From positions 1,674,001 to 1,738,000 of the forward strand of contig NZ_CP022423.1 of NCBI RefSeq assembly GCF_002222655.1: a DNA stretch of 64,000 nucleotides. Direction: 5' to 3'. This DNA comes from Vitreoscilla filiformis. GTDB taxonomy: Bacteria; Pseudomonadota; Gammaproteobacteria; Burkholderiales; Burkholderiaceae_C. The translations under genes and the position numbers were made by a program. How positions within the stretch are numbered: the stretch's first letter is position 1; each line of letters starts with the position of its first letter. The notes under the pieces were generated by a model. That model was given only the letters and a program-made list of their open reading frames with translations, was not told where the DNA came from and did not search any database. Below, piece after piece: positions 54,474 to 63,141 of the stretch.

Positions 54474-56051
54474 ATGTCTACCAACACGACGTTTGTTTCG
54501 TTGAGCGGCCTGAAGAAAGGCCGTCAAGCGGTCAGTGAAGTCATCGAGCTGGAGGGCGGTTGCTCCACCTCGGGCGGCTCGGGCAAGTCTAGCTGTGGTT
54601 CCTCGGCGGGCCCGGAGGACATGCCTCCCGAAATTTGGGAGAAGATCAAAAACCACCCCTGCTACAGCGAAGAAGCGCATCACCACTTCGCCCGCATGCA
54701 TGTGGCGGTGGCACCGGCTTGCAACATCCAGTGCAACTACTGCAATCGCAAGTACGACTGTTCCAACGAATCCCGCCCCGGCGTGGTGAGCCAAAAGCTC
54801 ACGCCCGATCAAGCGGTGAAGAAGGTGCTGGCGGTGGCCAGCGAGATTCCGCAGATGACCGTGCTCGGCATCGCGGGCCCCGGCGACAGCTTGGCCAATC
54901 CGAAGAAAACCTTCGACACGATGCGCCAGCTCGCCGAAACCGCGCCGGACATCAAACTGTGCATCTCCACCAACGGCCTGGCGCTGCCCGACTTGGTGGA
55001 CGAGATCTGCAAGTACAACATCGACCACGTCACGATCACCATCAACATGGTCGATCCGGCGGTGGGCGAGAAGATCTACCCGTGGATCTTCTACAACCAC
55101 AAGCGTTACACCGGCTACGAGGCGGCCAAGATCCTGCACGAGCGCCAGATGCTCGGCCTGGAAATGCTCACCGCTCGGGGTGTGCTCACCAAGATCAACT
55201 CGGTGCTGATCCCCGGCATCAACGATGAGCACCTGATCGAGGTGAACCGCGAGGTGAAAAAGCGCGGTGCCTTCTTGCACAACATCATGCCGCTGATCTC
55301 CGAGCCGGAGCACGGCACGGTGTTCGGCCTGACCGGCCAGCGCGGCCCGACCGCCCAAGAGCTGAAGGCCGTGCAAGACGCCTGCATGGGCGGCGCCAAC
55401 CTGATGCGCCATTGCCGCCAGTGCCGCGCCGATGCGGTCGGCCTGCTGGGCGAAGACCGCAGCGAGGAATTCACGCTCGACAAGATCGAAGCGATGGACA
55501 TCCACTACGACCTGGACAAGCGCCGCGCCTACCAAGAAAAGGTGGAGCAAGAGCGTCAAGCCCAGCACCAAGCCAAGGTGGATGCACTGTCCGCCGCGTT
55601 CGACGAGCAGCTCGCCGGTGTCGATGCCGACATGAAGGTGTTGGTGGCCGTCGCCACCGAAGGCCACGGCAAGGTGAACCAGCATTTCGGCCACGCGACC
55701 GAGTTCCAAATCTACGAAGTCGGCCAAGGCCAGGCGCTGTTCGTCGGCCACCGCCGCGTCGATTTGTACTGCCAAGGCGGCTACGGCGAGGACGAGCAAC
55801 TGCCCAGCATCGTCAACGCCATCAACGATTGCCACGCCGTGCTGGTATCCAAGATCGGCGCGTGCCCGCGTGACGAGCTGAAGGCCGCCGGCATCGAACC
55901 GGTGGACGAATACGCCCACGAGTTCATCGAAAAGGCCGCCCTGAATTGGTTTGCCGACTACCGCCAGCGCATTGCCAGCGGCCAAGTCGTGCATGTGCCG
56001 CGTGGCGACGCTCGCATCCGCCAAGGCGCCTACACCGCCGAAGCCGCCTGA
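54474..56051 (+). CDS. nifB: FeMo-cofactor maturase NifB
   Basis: 525 residues. Radical SAM enzyme that builds NifB-co, the 8Fe-9S-C core of FeMo-cofactor. The N-terminal Cys-rich stretch precedes the SAM cluster motif C83-N-I-Q-C87-N-Y-C90. [13 protein letters not shown] and [12 protein letters not shown] are NifB landmarks. From about residue 395 a NifX/NafY-like cofactor-binding domain follows ([21 protein letters not shown]). First gene of a long operon that runs past the window end. Confidence 0.95.
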   Translation: MSTNTTFVSLSGLKKGRQAVSEVIELEGGCSTSGGSGKSSCGSSAGPEDMPPEIWEKIKNHPCYSEEAHHHFARMHVAVAPACNIQCNYCNRKYDCSNESRPGVVSQKLTPDQAVKKVLAVASEIPQMTVLGIAGPGDSLANPKKTFDTMRQLAETAPDIKLCISTNGLALPDLVDEICKYNIDHVTITINMVDPAVGEKIYPWIFYNHKRYTGYEAAKILHERQMLGLEMLTARGVLTKINSVLIPGINDEHLIEVNREVKKRGAFLHNIMPLISEPEHGTVFGLTGQRGPTAQELKAVQDACMGGANLMRHCRQCRADAVGLLGEDRSEEFTLDKIEAMDIHYDLDKRRAYQEKVEQERQAQHQAKVDALSAAFDEQLAGVDADMKVLVAVATEGHGKVNQHFGHATEFQIYEVGQGQALFVGHRRVDLYCQGGYGEDEQLPSIVNAINDCHAVLVSKIGACPRDELKAAGIEPVDEYAHEFIEKAALNWFADYRQRIASGQVVHVPRGDARIRQGAYTAEAA

Positions 56052-56110
56052 CGCCCTTTCCACCCCCGAACACCTTTGTTCACCCCCGCCAACCGCCAAG
56101 GAGAACCCTC

Positions 56111-56305
56111 ATGGCCCTGAAGATCATCGCCTCCATGTGCAGCGGCTGCTCGGCTTGCGAGCCCGAATGCCCCAACGTCGCCATCCGTGAAAAGGGCGGC
56201 ACCTTTGTGATCGACCCGAAGAAATGCACCGAATGCGAAGGCCAATTCGATTCGCCGCAGTGCATCGCGGTTTGCCCGGTGGACGGCTGCATCAAGAAGG
56301 TCTGA
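56111..56305 (+). CDS. fdxN: Nif-type 4Fe-4S ferredoxin FdxN
   Basis: 64 residues. Two-cluster bacterial ferredoxin with C-S-G-C-S-A-C-x3-C-P and a second motif [18 protein letters not shown], which carries the insertion typical of nifB-linked ferredoxins. It probably supplies electrons to NifB or nitrogenase. AAGGAGA ribosome site, 59 bp after nifB. Confidence 0.9.
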   Translation: MALKIIASMCSGCSACEPECPNVAIREKGGTFVIDPKKCTECEGQFDSPQCIAVCPVDGCIKKV

Positions 56306-56315
56306 GGAACACACC

Positions 56316-56708
56316 ATGATCCTGCCCAACGTCACCGTCTCGCCTGCGGCTGAGAAGTTCATCCGCCGCATGGTTCGCTTCTCCGAGCACCCCACCGGGG
56401 GTTTCCGCCTGACGGTCACGCCGGGCGGGTGCTCGGGCTACAGCTCGGAATTCACCGTTGAAGCCGCCCCGCGTGCCGGGGATGCCGAAATGAGTTTCGG
56501 CGGGGTGCGTGTGTTTTTGCCCGCTGAAAGCCGCCTCGTCATGGACGGCTTGACCATGGATTTTGAAGACACGCCCACCCGCTCCGGCCTGACCTTCTTC
56601 AACCCCAACGCCGCGCCGTGCGCGTGCAGCAGCTCGGGGGATGCGGCGGCCACCAAGCCGGCGCAAGCCACTGTGTCGCTGTCGTCCATCAAGCGCGTGG
56701 GCGTCTGA
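56316..56708 (+). CDS. HesB/IscA-like A-type Fe-S carrier of the nifB operon
   Basis: 130 residues. A-type carrier with PGGCSGYSSEF and the C-terminal pair in PCACSSSG. A 25-residue A/S/T-rich tail extends beyond the usual end. It lies 10 bp after fdxN. It is the third A-type protein in the window, presumably specialised for nitrogenase Fe-S clusters. Confidence 0.85.
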   Translation: MILPNVTVSPAAEKFIRRMVRFSEHPTGGFRLTVTPGGCSGYSSEFTVEAAPRAGDAEMSFGGVRVFLPAESRLVMDGLTMDFEDTPTRSGLTFFNPNAAPCACSSSGDAAATKPAQATVSLSSIKRVGV

Positions 56709-56722
56709 CGGAGCGCGCCGCC

Positions 56723-57307
56723 ATGTTCAGCCCCGACGACCTGGATTTCGATGCCGCCGTGCTCGGCCAGCGCTTGCCGGTGGCGGTGGAGGCGGCGCTG
56801 TCCGAAGCCGGCGCGCATCGCTCGGATGCGGTGCGGGCCATGGCGGCTTTGATGCGTGCTCAAGCGCTGGCGCCGGAACATCCGGCGGTGCTGATTGCGC
56901 TCTACCGTCACCATTTTTACGGCCACCGCCTGGCCTTGGCGCGTGATGTGGCGCGCCGTGCGCTGCGGGTGGGGGCCATCGCCTTGGGCTTGCCGGAGTG
57001 CTGGCGCGACATGCCCCGGCGTGCTCTGGCCGGTGCCAAAGACGTGCCGGCGGTGCGGTTCTACCTGTTCACGCTCAAGGGCTATGCCTATTTGAGTTTG
57101 CGGCTGGACGACCCCATCGAAGCGCGGGATGCCCTGGCCTTGTTGCGCCACCTCGACCCCGACGATTGCGTCGGCGGTGCGCTGATTGAAGCCGTGCGCC
57201 AGCGCGCCCTGCTGGGCAACCTCGATGACGAGGACGACGCACCCCCGGCGCCCGCCGTGTTTGGTGCTGCCGCCTGGGCGCGGCTGGCGCCGCACATTTC
57301 AGCCTGA
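56723..57307 (+). CDS. Nif-linked helical repeat protein, paralogue of the gene at 33468
   Basis: 194 residues, soluble and helical, starting MFSPDDLDFDAAVLGQRLP. It has TPR-like segments VRFYLFTLKGYAYLSLR and ARDALALLRHLDPDDCVGG that match the 33468-33962 protein. The gene lies 14 bp after the HesB-like gene in a tight nif operon, so a role in nitrogenase assembly is inferred. I do not recognise a named function. Confidence 0.65.
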   Translation: MFSPDDLDFDAAVLGQRLPVAVEAALSEAGAHRSDAVRAMAALMRAQALAPEHPAVLIALYRHHFYGHRLALARDVARRALRVGAIALGLPECWRDMPRRALAGAKDVPAVRFYLFTLKGYAYLSLRLDDPIEARDALALLRHLDPDDCVGGALIEAVRQRALLGNLDDEDDAPPAPAVFGAAAWARLAPHISA

Positions 57308-57323
57308 CGCGGGAGCCACGACG

Positions 57324-58172
57324 ATGACACCCGCGCACGCTTCCCCTCCTCGCAGTGGCCGGGCGCCGGCGGGGGACATTCCGATGTTGACCTGGCAAGG
57401 CCAGCCCATCGACTGCGCCACTTGCCCCCATGCCGACATGCGGGCCGAGCAGGGCGTCGAAAACGGTTGCGAGCGCGGCCACAGTTGCGTGCAGGACGCT
57501 TATGCGCGGCGCATCGACCGGTTTTTCCGCGCCCACCGTGAGCTGGCGAACCAGCATCTGGATCACCCGTACTTTGAGGTGCGGGCGATTGCGGCACGCT
57601 ACGCCGACCTCTTTCACCTCACCCCGTTGCTGCGCGACGAGGATGAAACCGTGCGCCTGCAAGTGGCGCTGCGCGTGCCGCAACGCCACCTGTTGACGCT
57701 GTGTGACGACCCGCACCGCGAAGTGCGCATCCGCGTGGCCCAGCGTTTGGACGAAGGCCAACTCAGCCGCTTGTTGCACGACCCGGATTACGAAGTCCGC
57801 ACCGTGCTGGCCCGGCGCCTGCCGCTGGCGCTGCTGCCGCTGTTGGTGGCCGATGCCGACACCCAGGTGCGCCGCGCCGTGGCCGAGCGCATCGAGATGC
57901 CCGCGCTGTGGCGCTTGGCCGATGACCGGGCGCCGGAAGTGCGCCGCATCGTCGCTCGCCGGGCGCCGCCGGGGTTGCTGGCCGCGCTGGCCTGTGATGA
58001 CGACTGGGGCGTGCGCTGGCAAGTGGCCGAACGGCTCGATGCGCGCCAGCACGCCGCCTTGTTGCAACGCCTGACGCAGGACGAAGACCCCGAAGTTCGG
58101 GCGATGGCGCACAGCCGTTTCGCCCCGATTCCTTTTGTTGCAGGAGCGCCCCATGGTGGACATCGCCCGTGA
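57324..58172 (+). CDS. Leucine-rich repeat variant (LRV) Fe-S protein
   Basis: 282 residues. An N-terminal cysteine cluster (C-A-T-C-P-H-A-D-M, then C-E-R-G-H-S-C) would bind a 4Fe-4S cluster. Eight or so LRV repeats of about 24 residues follow (for example [42 protein letters not shown]). This is the architecture of the Azotobacter LRV protein encoded in its nif region. Probably a binding or scaffold protein. The 3' end overlaps nifZ by 20 bp. Confidence 0.88.
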   Translation: MTPAHASPPRSGRAPAGDIPMLTWQGQPIDCATCPHADMRAEQGVENGCERGHSCVQDAYARRIDRFFRAHRELANQHLDHPYFEVRAIAARYADLFHLTPLLRDEDETVRLQVALRVPQRHLLTLCDDPHREVRIRVAQRLDEGQLSRLLHDPDYEVRTVLARRLPLALLPLLVADADTQVRRAVAERIEMPALWRLADDRAPEVRRIVARRAPPGLLAALACDDDWGVRWQVAERLDARQHAALLQRLTQDEDPEVRAMAHSRFAPIPFVAGAPHGGHRP

Positions 58173-58494
58173 AGACGACGATGACGTGATCGAGATCGCC
58201 TTGCCGCCGCGTTTTGACATCGGCGAGCGCGTCATCAGCCGCAACGTGATCCGCAACGACGGCACCTACCCCGGCAAAGACATCGGCGATTTGCTGGTGC
58301 AGCGCGGCGATGTGGGTTACGTGCGCTCGGTGGGCACCTTTTTGCAGCAGTTTTACATCTACGCCGTCGAGTTTGCCGACCGGGGCGTGCAAGTGGGCAT
58401 GCGTGCCAAGGAGCTGTGTACCTTGGACAAGCTGCCGCCCGAGGTGCTCGAACGCCTGGGCGAGCGGGCCCAAGAACTGAGTTCGATGCGTTGA
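58153..58494 (+). CDS. nifZ: NifZ
   Basis: 113 residues. NifZ family pattern RFDIGERVISRNVIRNDGTYPGKDIGDLLVQRGDVGYV followed by FLQQFYIYAVEFADRG. NifZ helps mature the P-cluster of the MoFe protein. The ATG at 58153 lies behind an AGGAG site inside the LRV gene end. Confidence 0.9.
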   Translation: MVDIAREDDDDVIEIALPPRFDIGERVISRNVIRNDGTYPGKDIGDLLVQRGDVGYVRSVGTFLQQFYIYAVEFADRGVQVGMRAKELCTLDKLPPEVLERLGERAQELSSMR

Positions 58495-58506
58495 AGGAGC
58501 ACCACC

Positions 58507-58845
58507 ATGTTTGATCTGCGTGAACCACGTTATCCCTGGGGCTTGCGCGTGCAGGCGCTCAACAACCTCGTCAACGACGGCAGCCATCCGGACGCCGCCC
58601 CCGGCGCCCTGTTGGTGAGCGCGGGCGACGAGGGCGAGATCGTCAACGTCGGCCACCACAACGAGGCCAACATCCCGGTGTACTTGGTCGAGTTCCAAGG
58701 CGGGCGGGTGCTGGGTGTGCTCGAAGAAGAGATCGCCCCTTATGGCGAGGTGGAGTTCGAGGACGTGCCCGAGGAGGAGTTGGTCGCCTTGGCTGCGGCC
58801 CTTCAAGCCGAAGCCGCCGCTGCTGCGCCCGAGGCCAGCCCATGA
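58507..58845 (+). CDS. Second NifZ-family protein
   Basis: 112 residues. It shares the NifZ core (GALLVSAGDEGEIVNVG... IPVYLVEFQGGRVLGVLEEE) but has a different N-terminus (MFDLREPRYPWGLRVQALN) and an acidic, Ala-rich tail. It is 12 bp downstream of nifZ. The tandem pair may act at different steps of P-cluster maturation. Confidence 0.75.
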   Translation: MFDLREPRYPWGLRVQALNNLVNDGSHPDAAPGALLVSAGDEGEIVNVGHHNEANIPVYLVEFQGGRVLGVLEEEIAPYGEVEFEDVPEEELVALAAALQAEAAAAAPEASP

Positions 58846-59240
58846 ACGCCACCCGCCTGCCTCCCGCCTCGGGCCTGCGCCAGCCGCAGGACACCGGCAG
58901 CGCCATCGGGCAGGTGTTTGTGCTCGACCGGGTGCGCATCGAAGTCGCACTCGAAGGGCGCAGCCGCTACAAGTACGTTCACCCGAAAGTGCTGCGCGAG
59001 GGGTTGGGCTGGAAGATCGTCAGCCCCAACTGCTCGCGCAATGTGGACAAGGCCGGCGGGTGGATCGACATCGCTTGGCTGGTGCCGACGCAGCCGCCTG
59101 ACAGCGGTTTGCCTTCGGCCTGGCTGTTGCATGCGCGGGATCACGTGGCCGGCACCTGGGTGCCCAAGCTGCGCGCCGCGACCTTGGCTGAAGCCCTGGA
59201 GCGCCTGGTGCGCGACGAACAACGGGAGTTTTGGGTATGA
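58842..59240 (+). CDS. Conserved-looking nif operon protein of unknown function
   Basis: 132 residues. The first 15 residues are low complexity. The core is GQVFVLDRVRIEVALEGR, SRYKYVHPKVLREGLGW, SPNCSRNVDKAGGWIDIAWL and ARDHVAGTWVPK, rich in Trp and with one Cys. It looks like a compact beta-rich domain. It overlaps the second nifZ by 4 bp and nifS by 4 bp, so it is firmly part of the operon. I cannot assign a function. Confidence 0.7.
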   Translation: MNATRLPPASGLRQPQDTGSAIGQVFVLDRVRIEVALEGRSRYKYVHPKVLREGLGWKIVSPNCSRNVDKAGGWIDIAWLVPTQPPDSGLPSAWLLHARDHVAGTWVPKLRAATLAEALERLVRDEQREFWV

Positions 59241-60433
59241 GCACCCTGGCTGCGGCGCTGCCGCCGGTCTACCTCGACCACAACGCCACCACCGCCGTCG
59301 CCCCCGAAGCGGTGCAAGAAATGATCGACGTGCTGGAGCGCGTCTGGGCCAACCCCTCGTCCACCCACGGCCCCGGCCAAGCCGCCCGCCGTTTGCTGGC
59401 CGATGCACGCAACCGCGTGGCCACCTTCTTGGGCTGCCAAGCGACGGAGTTGGTGTTCACCAGCGGCGCCACCGAGGCGAACCACATCGCTTTGCTGGGC
59501 GCACTGGCGCGAGGCAAGGCCGAAGGATGCACGCGGCTGGTGCTCTCAGCGGTGGAGCACCCTGGTTTGCTGGCGCTGGCCGCCCGGCTGCGCAGCGAGG
59601 GCACGCCGGTGGAGCTGATCCCGGTGAACGCCTCCGGCCAGCTCAACCTGGAAGCCGCCCGCGCCTTGCTCGGCCCGGACGTGGCTTTGCTCAGCGTGAT
59701 GGGCGCCAACAACGAAACCGGCGTGCTCATGCCCGTGCGTGAGTTGGCCGAACTGGCGCGGGCGCAGGGCGTGCCGTTCCATGTCGATGCCACGCAGTTG
59801 GTGGGCAAATCCGGGCTGCGGTTTGATGCCAGCGGCGCCGATCTGTGGTCGCTCTCGGCGCACAAGCTGCACGGGCCCAAAGGCGTGGGCGCGCTGCTCA
59901 TTCGCCGGGGCCTGAGCTGGCCGGCGCTGCAAGCTGGGCGCCAAGAGCGCAACCGTCGCGGCGGCACCGAGAACCTGCCCGGCATCGTCGGGTTTGCCGC
60001 CGCCGCCGAACGCGCCGCCCGCACCCTGGCCGATGACTTGGCCCACCTGCGTGCCCTGCGCGATCAGTTGGAGGCCAGCCTCAAAGCCTTGCATCCAGCG
60101 GTGCAGATTCATGGCGATGGCGTGGCGCGCTTGCCTAACACCGTCTGCCTGCGCTTCGGCACGCTGGACGCCGAACAGGTGCTGAACAAACTGGAGCGCG
60201 CCGGCGTGGTCGCGTCCAGCGGTGCGGCGTGTACCGCCAGCGGCACCCAGCCTTCGCATGTGTTGTTGGCCATGGGCGCCACGGCTTTGGAAGCCAAGGC
60301 CAGTGTGCGCCTGTCGCTGGGCCGGCACACCCAGGAGCGCGAGATCGCGCACACCGTGGCGGTGGTGCGGCGCGTGATCGTGCCGCTGCTGGCCGCCGCC
60401 GATGTCGATGTTGAAACGCGGATCGCCGCGTGA
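59237..60433 (+). CDS. nifS: Cysteine desulfurase NifS
   Basis: 398 residues. NifS-type PLP enzyme providing sulfur for nitrogenase clusters. It starts VYLDHNATTAVAPEA. The PLP lysine is in SAHKLHGPKGVGALL and the catalytic Cys in SSGAACTASGTQPSHVL, the NifS/IscS class I loop. It is distinct from the IscS at 34210. No nifU accompanies it here. It overlaps the preceding gene by ATGA. Confidence 0.92.
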   Translation: MSTLAAALPPVYLDHNATTAVAPEAVQEMIDVLERVWANPSSTHGPGQAARRLLADARNRVATFLGCQATELVFTSGATEANHIALLGALARGKAEGCTRLVLSAVEHPGLLALAARLRSEGTPVELIPVNASGQLNLEAARALLGPDVALLSVMGANNETGVLMPVRELAELARAQGVPFHVDATQLVGKSGLRFDASGADLWSLSAHKLHGPKGVGALLIRRGLSWPALQAGRQERNRRGGTENLPGIVGFAAAAERAARTLADDLAHLRALRDQLEASLKALHPAVQIHGDGVARLPNTVCLRFGTLDAEQVLNKLERAGVVASSGAACTASGTQPSHVLLAMGATALEAKASVRLSLGRHTQEREIAHTVAVVRRVIVPLLAAADVDVETRIAA

Positions 60434-60461
60434 ACCACCCTTCATTCCCAGGAGTTCTGCC

Positions 60462-60671
60462 ATGAAAGTCATGATCCGCCGCTCTTCCGCTGGTGTCCTC
60501 TCGGCCTACGTGCCCAAGAAAGACTTGGAAGAACCCGTGGTGTCGCAAGAAAAGCCCGGCCTGTGGGGCGGCACCATCACCTTGGCCAACGATTGGGTGT
60601 TGGCCCTGCCCGAGATGCCCGAAGGCACGAACCTGCCCATCACGGTGGAAGCCAAAAAGGTCGCGGACTGA
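60462..60671 (+). CDS. nifT: NifT/FixU family protein
   Basis: 69 residues. Family pattern MKVMIRRSSAGVLSAYVPKKDLEE and GGTITLANDWVLALPEMP. A small protein of unclear role, regularly found in nif operons. AGGAG ribosome site. Confidence 0.92.
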   Translation: MKVMIRRSSAGVLSAYVPKKDLEEPVVSQEKPGLWGGTITLANDWVLALPEMPEGTNLPITVEAKKVAD

Positions 60672-60683
60672 GGCCCATCCACC

Positions 60684-60980
60684 ATGGACAGCACCCCTTC
60701 TGCCCCCGCCGTCCCCGCCGCTCCGGCGACGGGCTCCCTGGCCGAAGCCTTGGCTTTGGTCGATGCTGCCCCCAGCGTGCGCGAAGCCGCCACCCGGCTG
60801 CGTGAACGCTACGCCCCGCTGCGTGTGATCGTCGTGGATGCCTTTGACATGCGCCATGAAACCCCCGCCGCCGTCGGCCAGCGCCGCTTGTTGTGGGGTG
60901 CTGTGAGCGATGGCCATTGCTGGCAGGTCAGCACCGATCTGTCGTCCCTCCAAGGGTTTTATGTGGCGGACAAAGGGTGA
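60684..60980 (+). CDS. Small nif operon protein of unknown function
   Basis: 98 residues. An A/P-rich start is followed by VREAATRLRERYAPLRVIVVDAFDMRHETPA and SDGHCWQVSTDLSSLQGFYVADKG. It may belong to the DUF6129 group seen in nif clusters; the assignment is from memory and not certain. The motif pair DAFDMR and SDGHCW is distinctive. It lies 12 bp after nifT and 4 bp before the DegT-like gene. Confidence 0.65.
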   Translation: MDSTPSAPAVPAAPATGSLAEALALVDAAPSVREAATRLRERYAPLRVIVVDAFDMRHETPAAVGQRRLLWGAVSDGHCWQVSTDLSSLQGFYVADKG

Positions 60981-60984
60981 CCCC

Positions 60985-62256
60985 ATGAGCGACAAACCAC
61001 ACATCACCCCCGTGCCCGGCGCCGGCGCGGGGCTGGCCGATGAGGACGCCGAGCGCATCGGCCCCGATGGCCTGGTGGCCGACGAGCGCCCCGAAACCGA
61101 CGAACTGTTGGGCGACGATTGGATCGCGCTGTCCGACCCGGACATGTCCGAGCTCGAACAGCAACTGGTGCAAGCCGCGCTGGGCGGCTCACGCCTGACC
61201 CACGGGCCGATGGTGGCGCGTTTTGAAAGCAGTTTCGCCCAGTGGCTGGGGCGCAAACATGCGGTGTCGGTGTCCAGTGGCACGCTGGGGGTGTTGCTGG
61301 CGCTGCGGGCGCTGGGCATCGGCCCGGGCGACGAGGTCATCGCCTCGCCGCATGGCTGGCACCAAGTGGCGCAGGCCATCACCCTGGCGGGCGCGACGGT
61401 GGTGTTTTCGGACATCAACTACTGGTCGGGCTGCCTCGACCCGGTGCGGGCGGAGAGCCGCATCACCCCGCGCACCAAAGCGATTTTGGCGGGCAACGTC
61501 AACGGCCACCCGGCGGCGTGGAGCGCCCTGCGCGAGCTGGCCGACGGCCACCGCTTGGCGCTGATCGAAGATTCCACCGAGGCCATCGGTTCGCTTTACA
61601 AAGGCCGCAAGGTGGGCCGTTTTGGCGACGTGGCGGTGTTCGACTTCTCGCAACCCAGCGCGCTGTGCTGCGGCGAGGGCGCCATGGTGGTGACGGACGA
61701 TGACCGTCTGGCCATTGAGCTGCGTTACCTGCGCCAACGCTCGGTGAAGGATCGCAACTCGATTTCGGTGGGCGCACGCGTGCCGCTGCAAGCCGGCATC
61801 AGCGAGCTGACCGCCGCGCTGGGCGTGGCGCAACTGGCGCGCATCGACGACATCCTGGCGCGGCGCAAAGAGATCGAAGCCATTTACCTGGCGGAGATGA
61901 ACAGTTTTGAGGGCATCAAGCCGCCGTACATCGGGCCGGATGTCGATTTGGTGCATTGGATGGTGTGGGTGGTGCATTTGGGCACGCGCTTCACGGCCAG
62001 TGCGCGCAAGCAGATCGTCGAAGACTTGGCGTCCGAGCACATCGAAGCGGCGCCGTACTGCAAGCCGCTGCACCAGCAGTTCTTCTACCAGCAGCAGGGC
62101 TGGCAGCGCGGCCAGTTGCCCTTGGCCGAACGCATCGGCGACCGGGCGCTGGCGCTGCCTTTCCACGCCCATCTGGACGCTGACGAAATCCATTTCCTCG
62201 TCAGCACGCTCAAGGACACGGCCACCAACGTCGGGGCCGGAGCCGCCATTTACTGA
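60985..62256 (+). CDS. DegT/DnrJ/EryC1/StrS-fold protein lacking the PLP lysine
   Basis: 423 residues. The fold is that of sugar aminotransferases: VSVSSGTLGVLLALRALGIGPGDEVI, and the PLP-contact Asp in LALIEDSTEAIGSLYKG. At the place where family members have S-F-H-x2-K-x4-G-E-G-G, this protein reads D-F-S-Q-P-S-A-L-C-C-G-E-G, so residue 225 is Ser instead of the Schiff-base Lys. It is unlikely to be a normal aminotransferase. About 70 acidic residues precede the domain. It sits in the nif operon, with SIR2-like and ferredoxin genes next. Confidence 0.78.
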   Translation: MSDKPHITPVPGAGAGLADEDAERIGPDGLVADERPETDELLGDDWIALSDPDMSELEQQLVQAALGGSRLTHGPMVARFESSFAQWLGRKHAVSVSSGTLGVLLALRALGIGPGDEVIASPHGWHQVAQAITLAGATVVFSDINYWSGCLDPVRAESRITPRTKAILAGNVNGHPAAWSALRELADGHRLALIEDSTEAIGSLYKGRKVGRFGDVAVFDFSQPSALCCGEGAMVVTDDDRLAIELRYLRQRSVKDRNSISVGARVPLQAGISELTAALGVAQLARIDDILARRKEIEAIYLAEMNSFEGIKPPYIGPDVDLVHWMVWVVHLGTRFTASARKQIVEDLASEHIEAAPYCKPLHQQFFYQQQGWQRGQLPLAERIGDRALALPFHAHLDADEIHFLVSTLKDTATNVGAGAAIY

Positions 62257-62277
62257 TCCTTTGTTTTGGAGCCCGCC

Positions 62278-63141
62278 ATGAGCCCCCTGCCGACCTTCCC
62301 CACCGTGGCCGAATTGCCCGCCGATGTGCCCCTGGGCCTGTTGAACGGTGCGCTGGCCCCGTACCTCGGCCCCGGTTTGTTGAGCCTGTGCGACAACGTG
62401 CCGGTGCCAGCCGATCCGCAAGCCCTGGTCAACCTGCTGACGGCGCGCAACAGCGTGCCCGGCAAAATCAAAAACAAGCTGACGCAAGCGGCGCAGTTCA
62501 TCGAGAACTTCAAGCACCGCAAAACCCTGGTGGCGGGCATGGACAGCGCCTACGCGGCCTGCCCGGTGCCCTCGGCGCTGCACCACTGGCTGGCCGCCCT
62601 GCCGACGCCGCTGCTGGTGGACACCTGGTACGACGACACCGTGCGCGCCGCCCTGCGCAGCCGCGACGATTGGGCCGAAGTGCAGGGTCTGTCACAAAGC
62701 GAGCATTTCGGCACCTGGACAGGCTGGTATGCCGCCGACGGTTCCGCCCTGGCCGACCCGGCTGAAAGCGTGCGCACGGTGTTTTACAAACCGTGGGGCG
62801 GCCACGCGCCGGCCAGCAACTACCTGATTTCCGATTCGGATTTCGTTGAAGTGCTGACCGAGATCGACATCCAAACCCCGATCCCGCAGACGGTGCAAGA
62901 GCGCCGCAGCGAGCTGGGGTTTGTGTTCCTCGGTTGCCGTTTCAACGACCAACTGGCGCGCAGCTTTGCACGCCAGATCATGAAGCGTTCCAAAGGGCCG
63001 CACTACGCCGTGCTGCCCGAGGAGCCGACGCGCATGGAAGCGCGTTTCTTTGAGGAGCAGGGCATCACCCGCATTGCCTTGCCCTTGGCCGATGTGGCCG
63101 CTGCGTTGTGTTCTTCTTCCACCTTGAGTTTTGCACCATGA
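62278..63141 (+). CDS. SIR2-like protein of the nif operon
   Basis: 287 residues. It resembles the SIR2_2 group: GALAPYLGPGLLSLCDNVP near the N-terminus corresponds to the NAD-binding G-A-G-x-S loop. YKPWGGHAPASNYLISDSDFVEVLTEI and LGFVFLGCRFNDQLARSF lie in the second half. The catalytic His of classical sirtuins is not obvious. NAD binding or sensing is possible. It overlaps the downstream ferredoxin gene by 4 bp. Confidence 0.7.
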   Translation: MSPLPTFPTVAELPADVPLGLLNGALAPYLGPGLLSLCDNVPVPADPQALVNLLTARNSVPGKIKNKLTQAAQFIENFKHRKTLVAGMDSAYAACPVPSALHHWLAALPTPLLVDTWYDDTVRAALRSRDDWAEVQGLSQSEHFGTWTGWYAADGSALADPAESVRTVFYKPWGGHAPASNYLISDSDFVEVLTEIDIQTPIPQTVQERRSELGFVFLGCRFNDQLARSFARQIMKRSKGPHYAVLPEEPTRMEARFFEEQGITRIALPLADVAAALCSSSTLSFAP

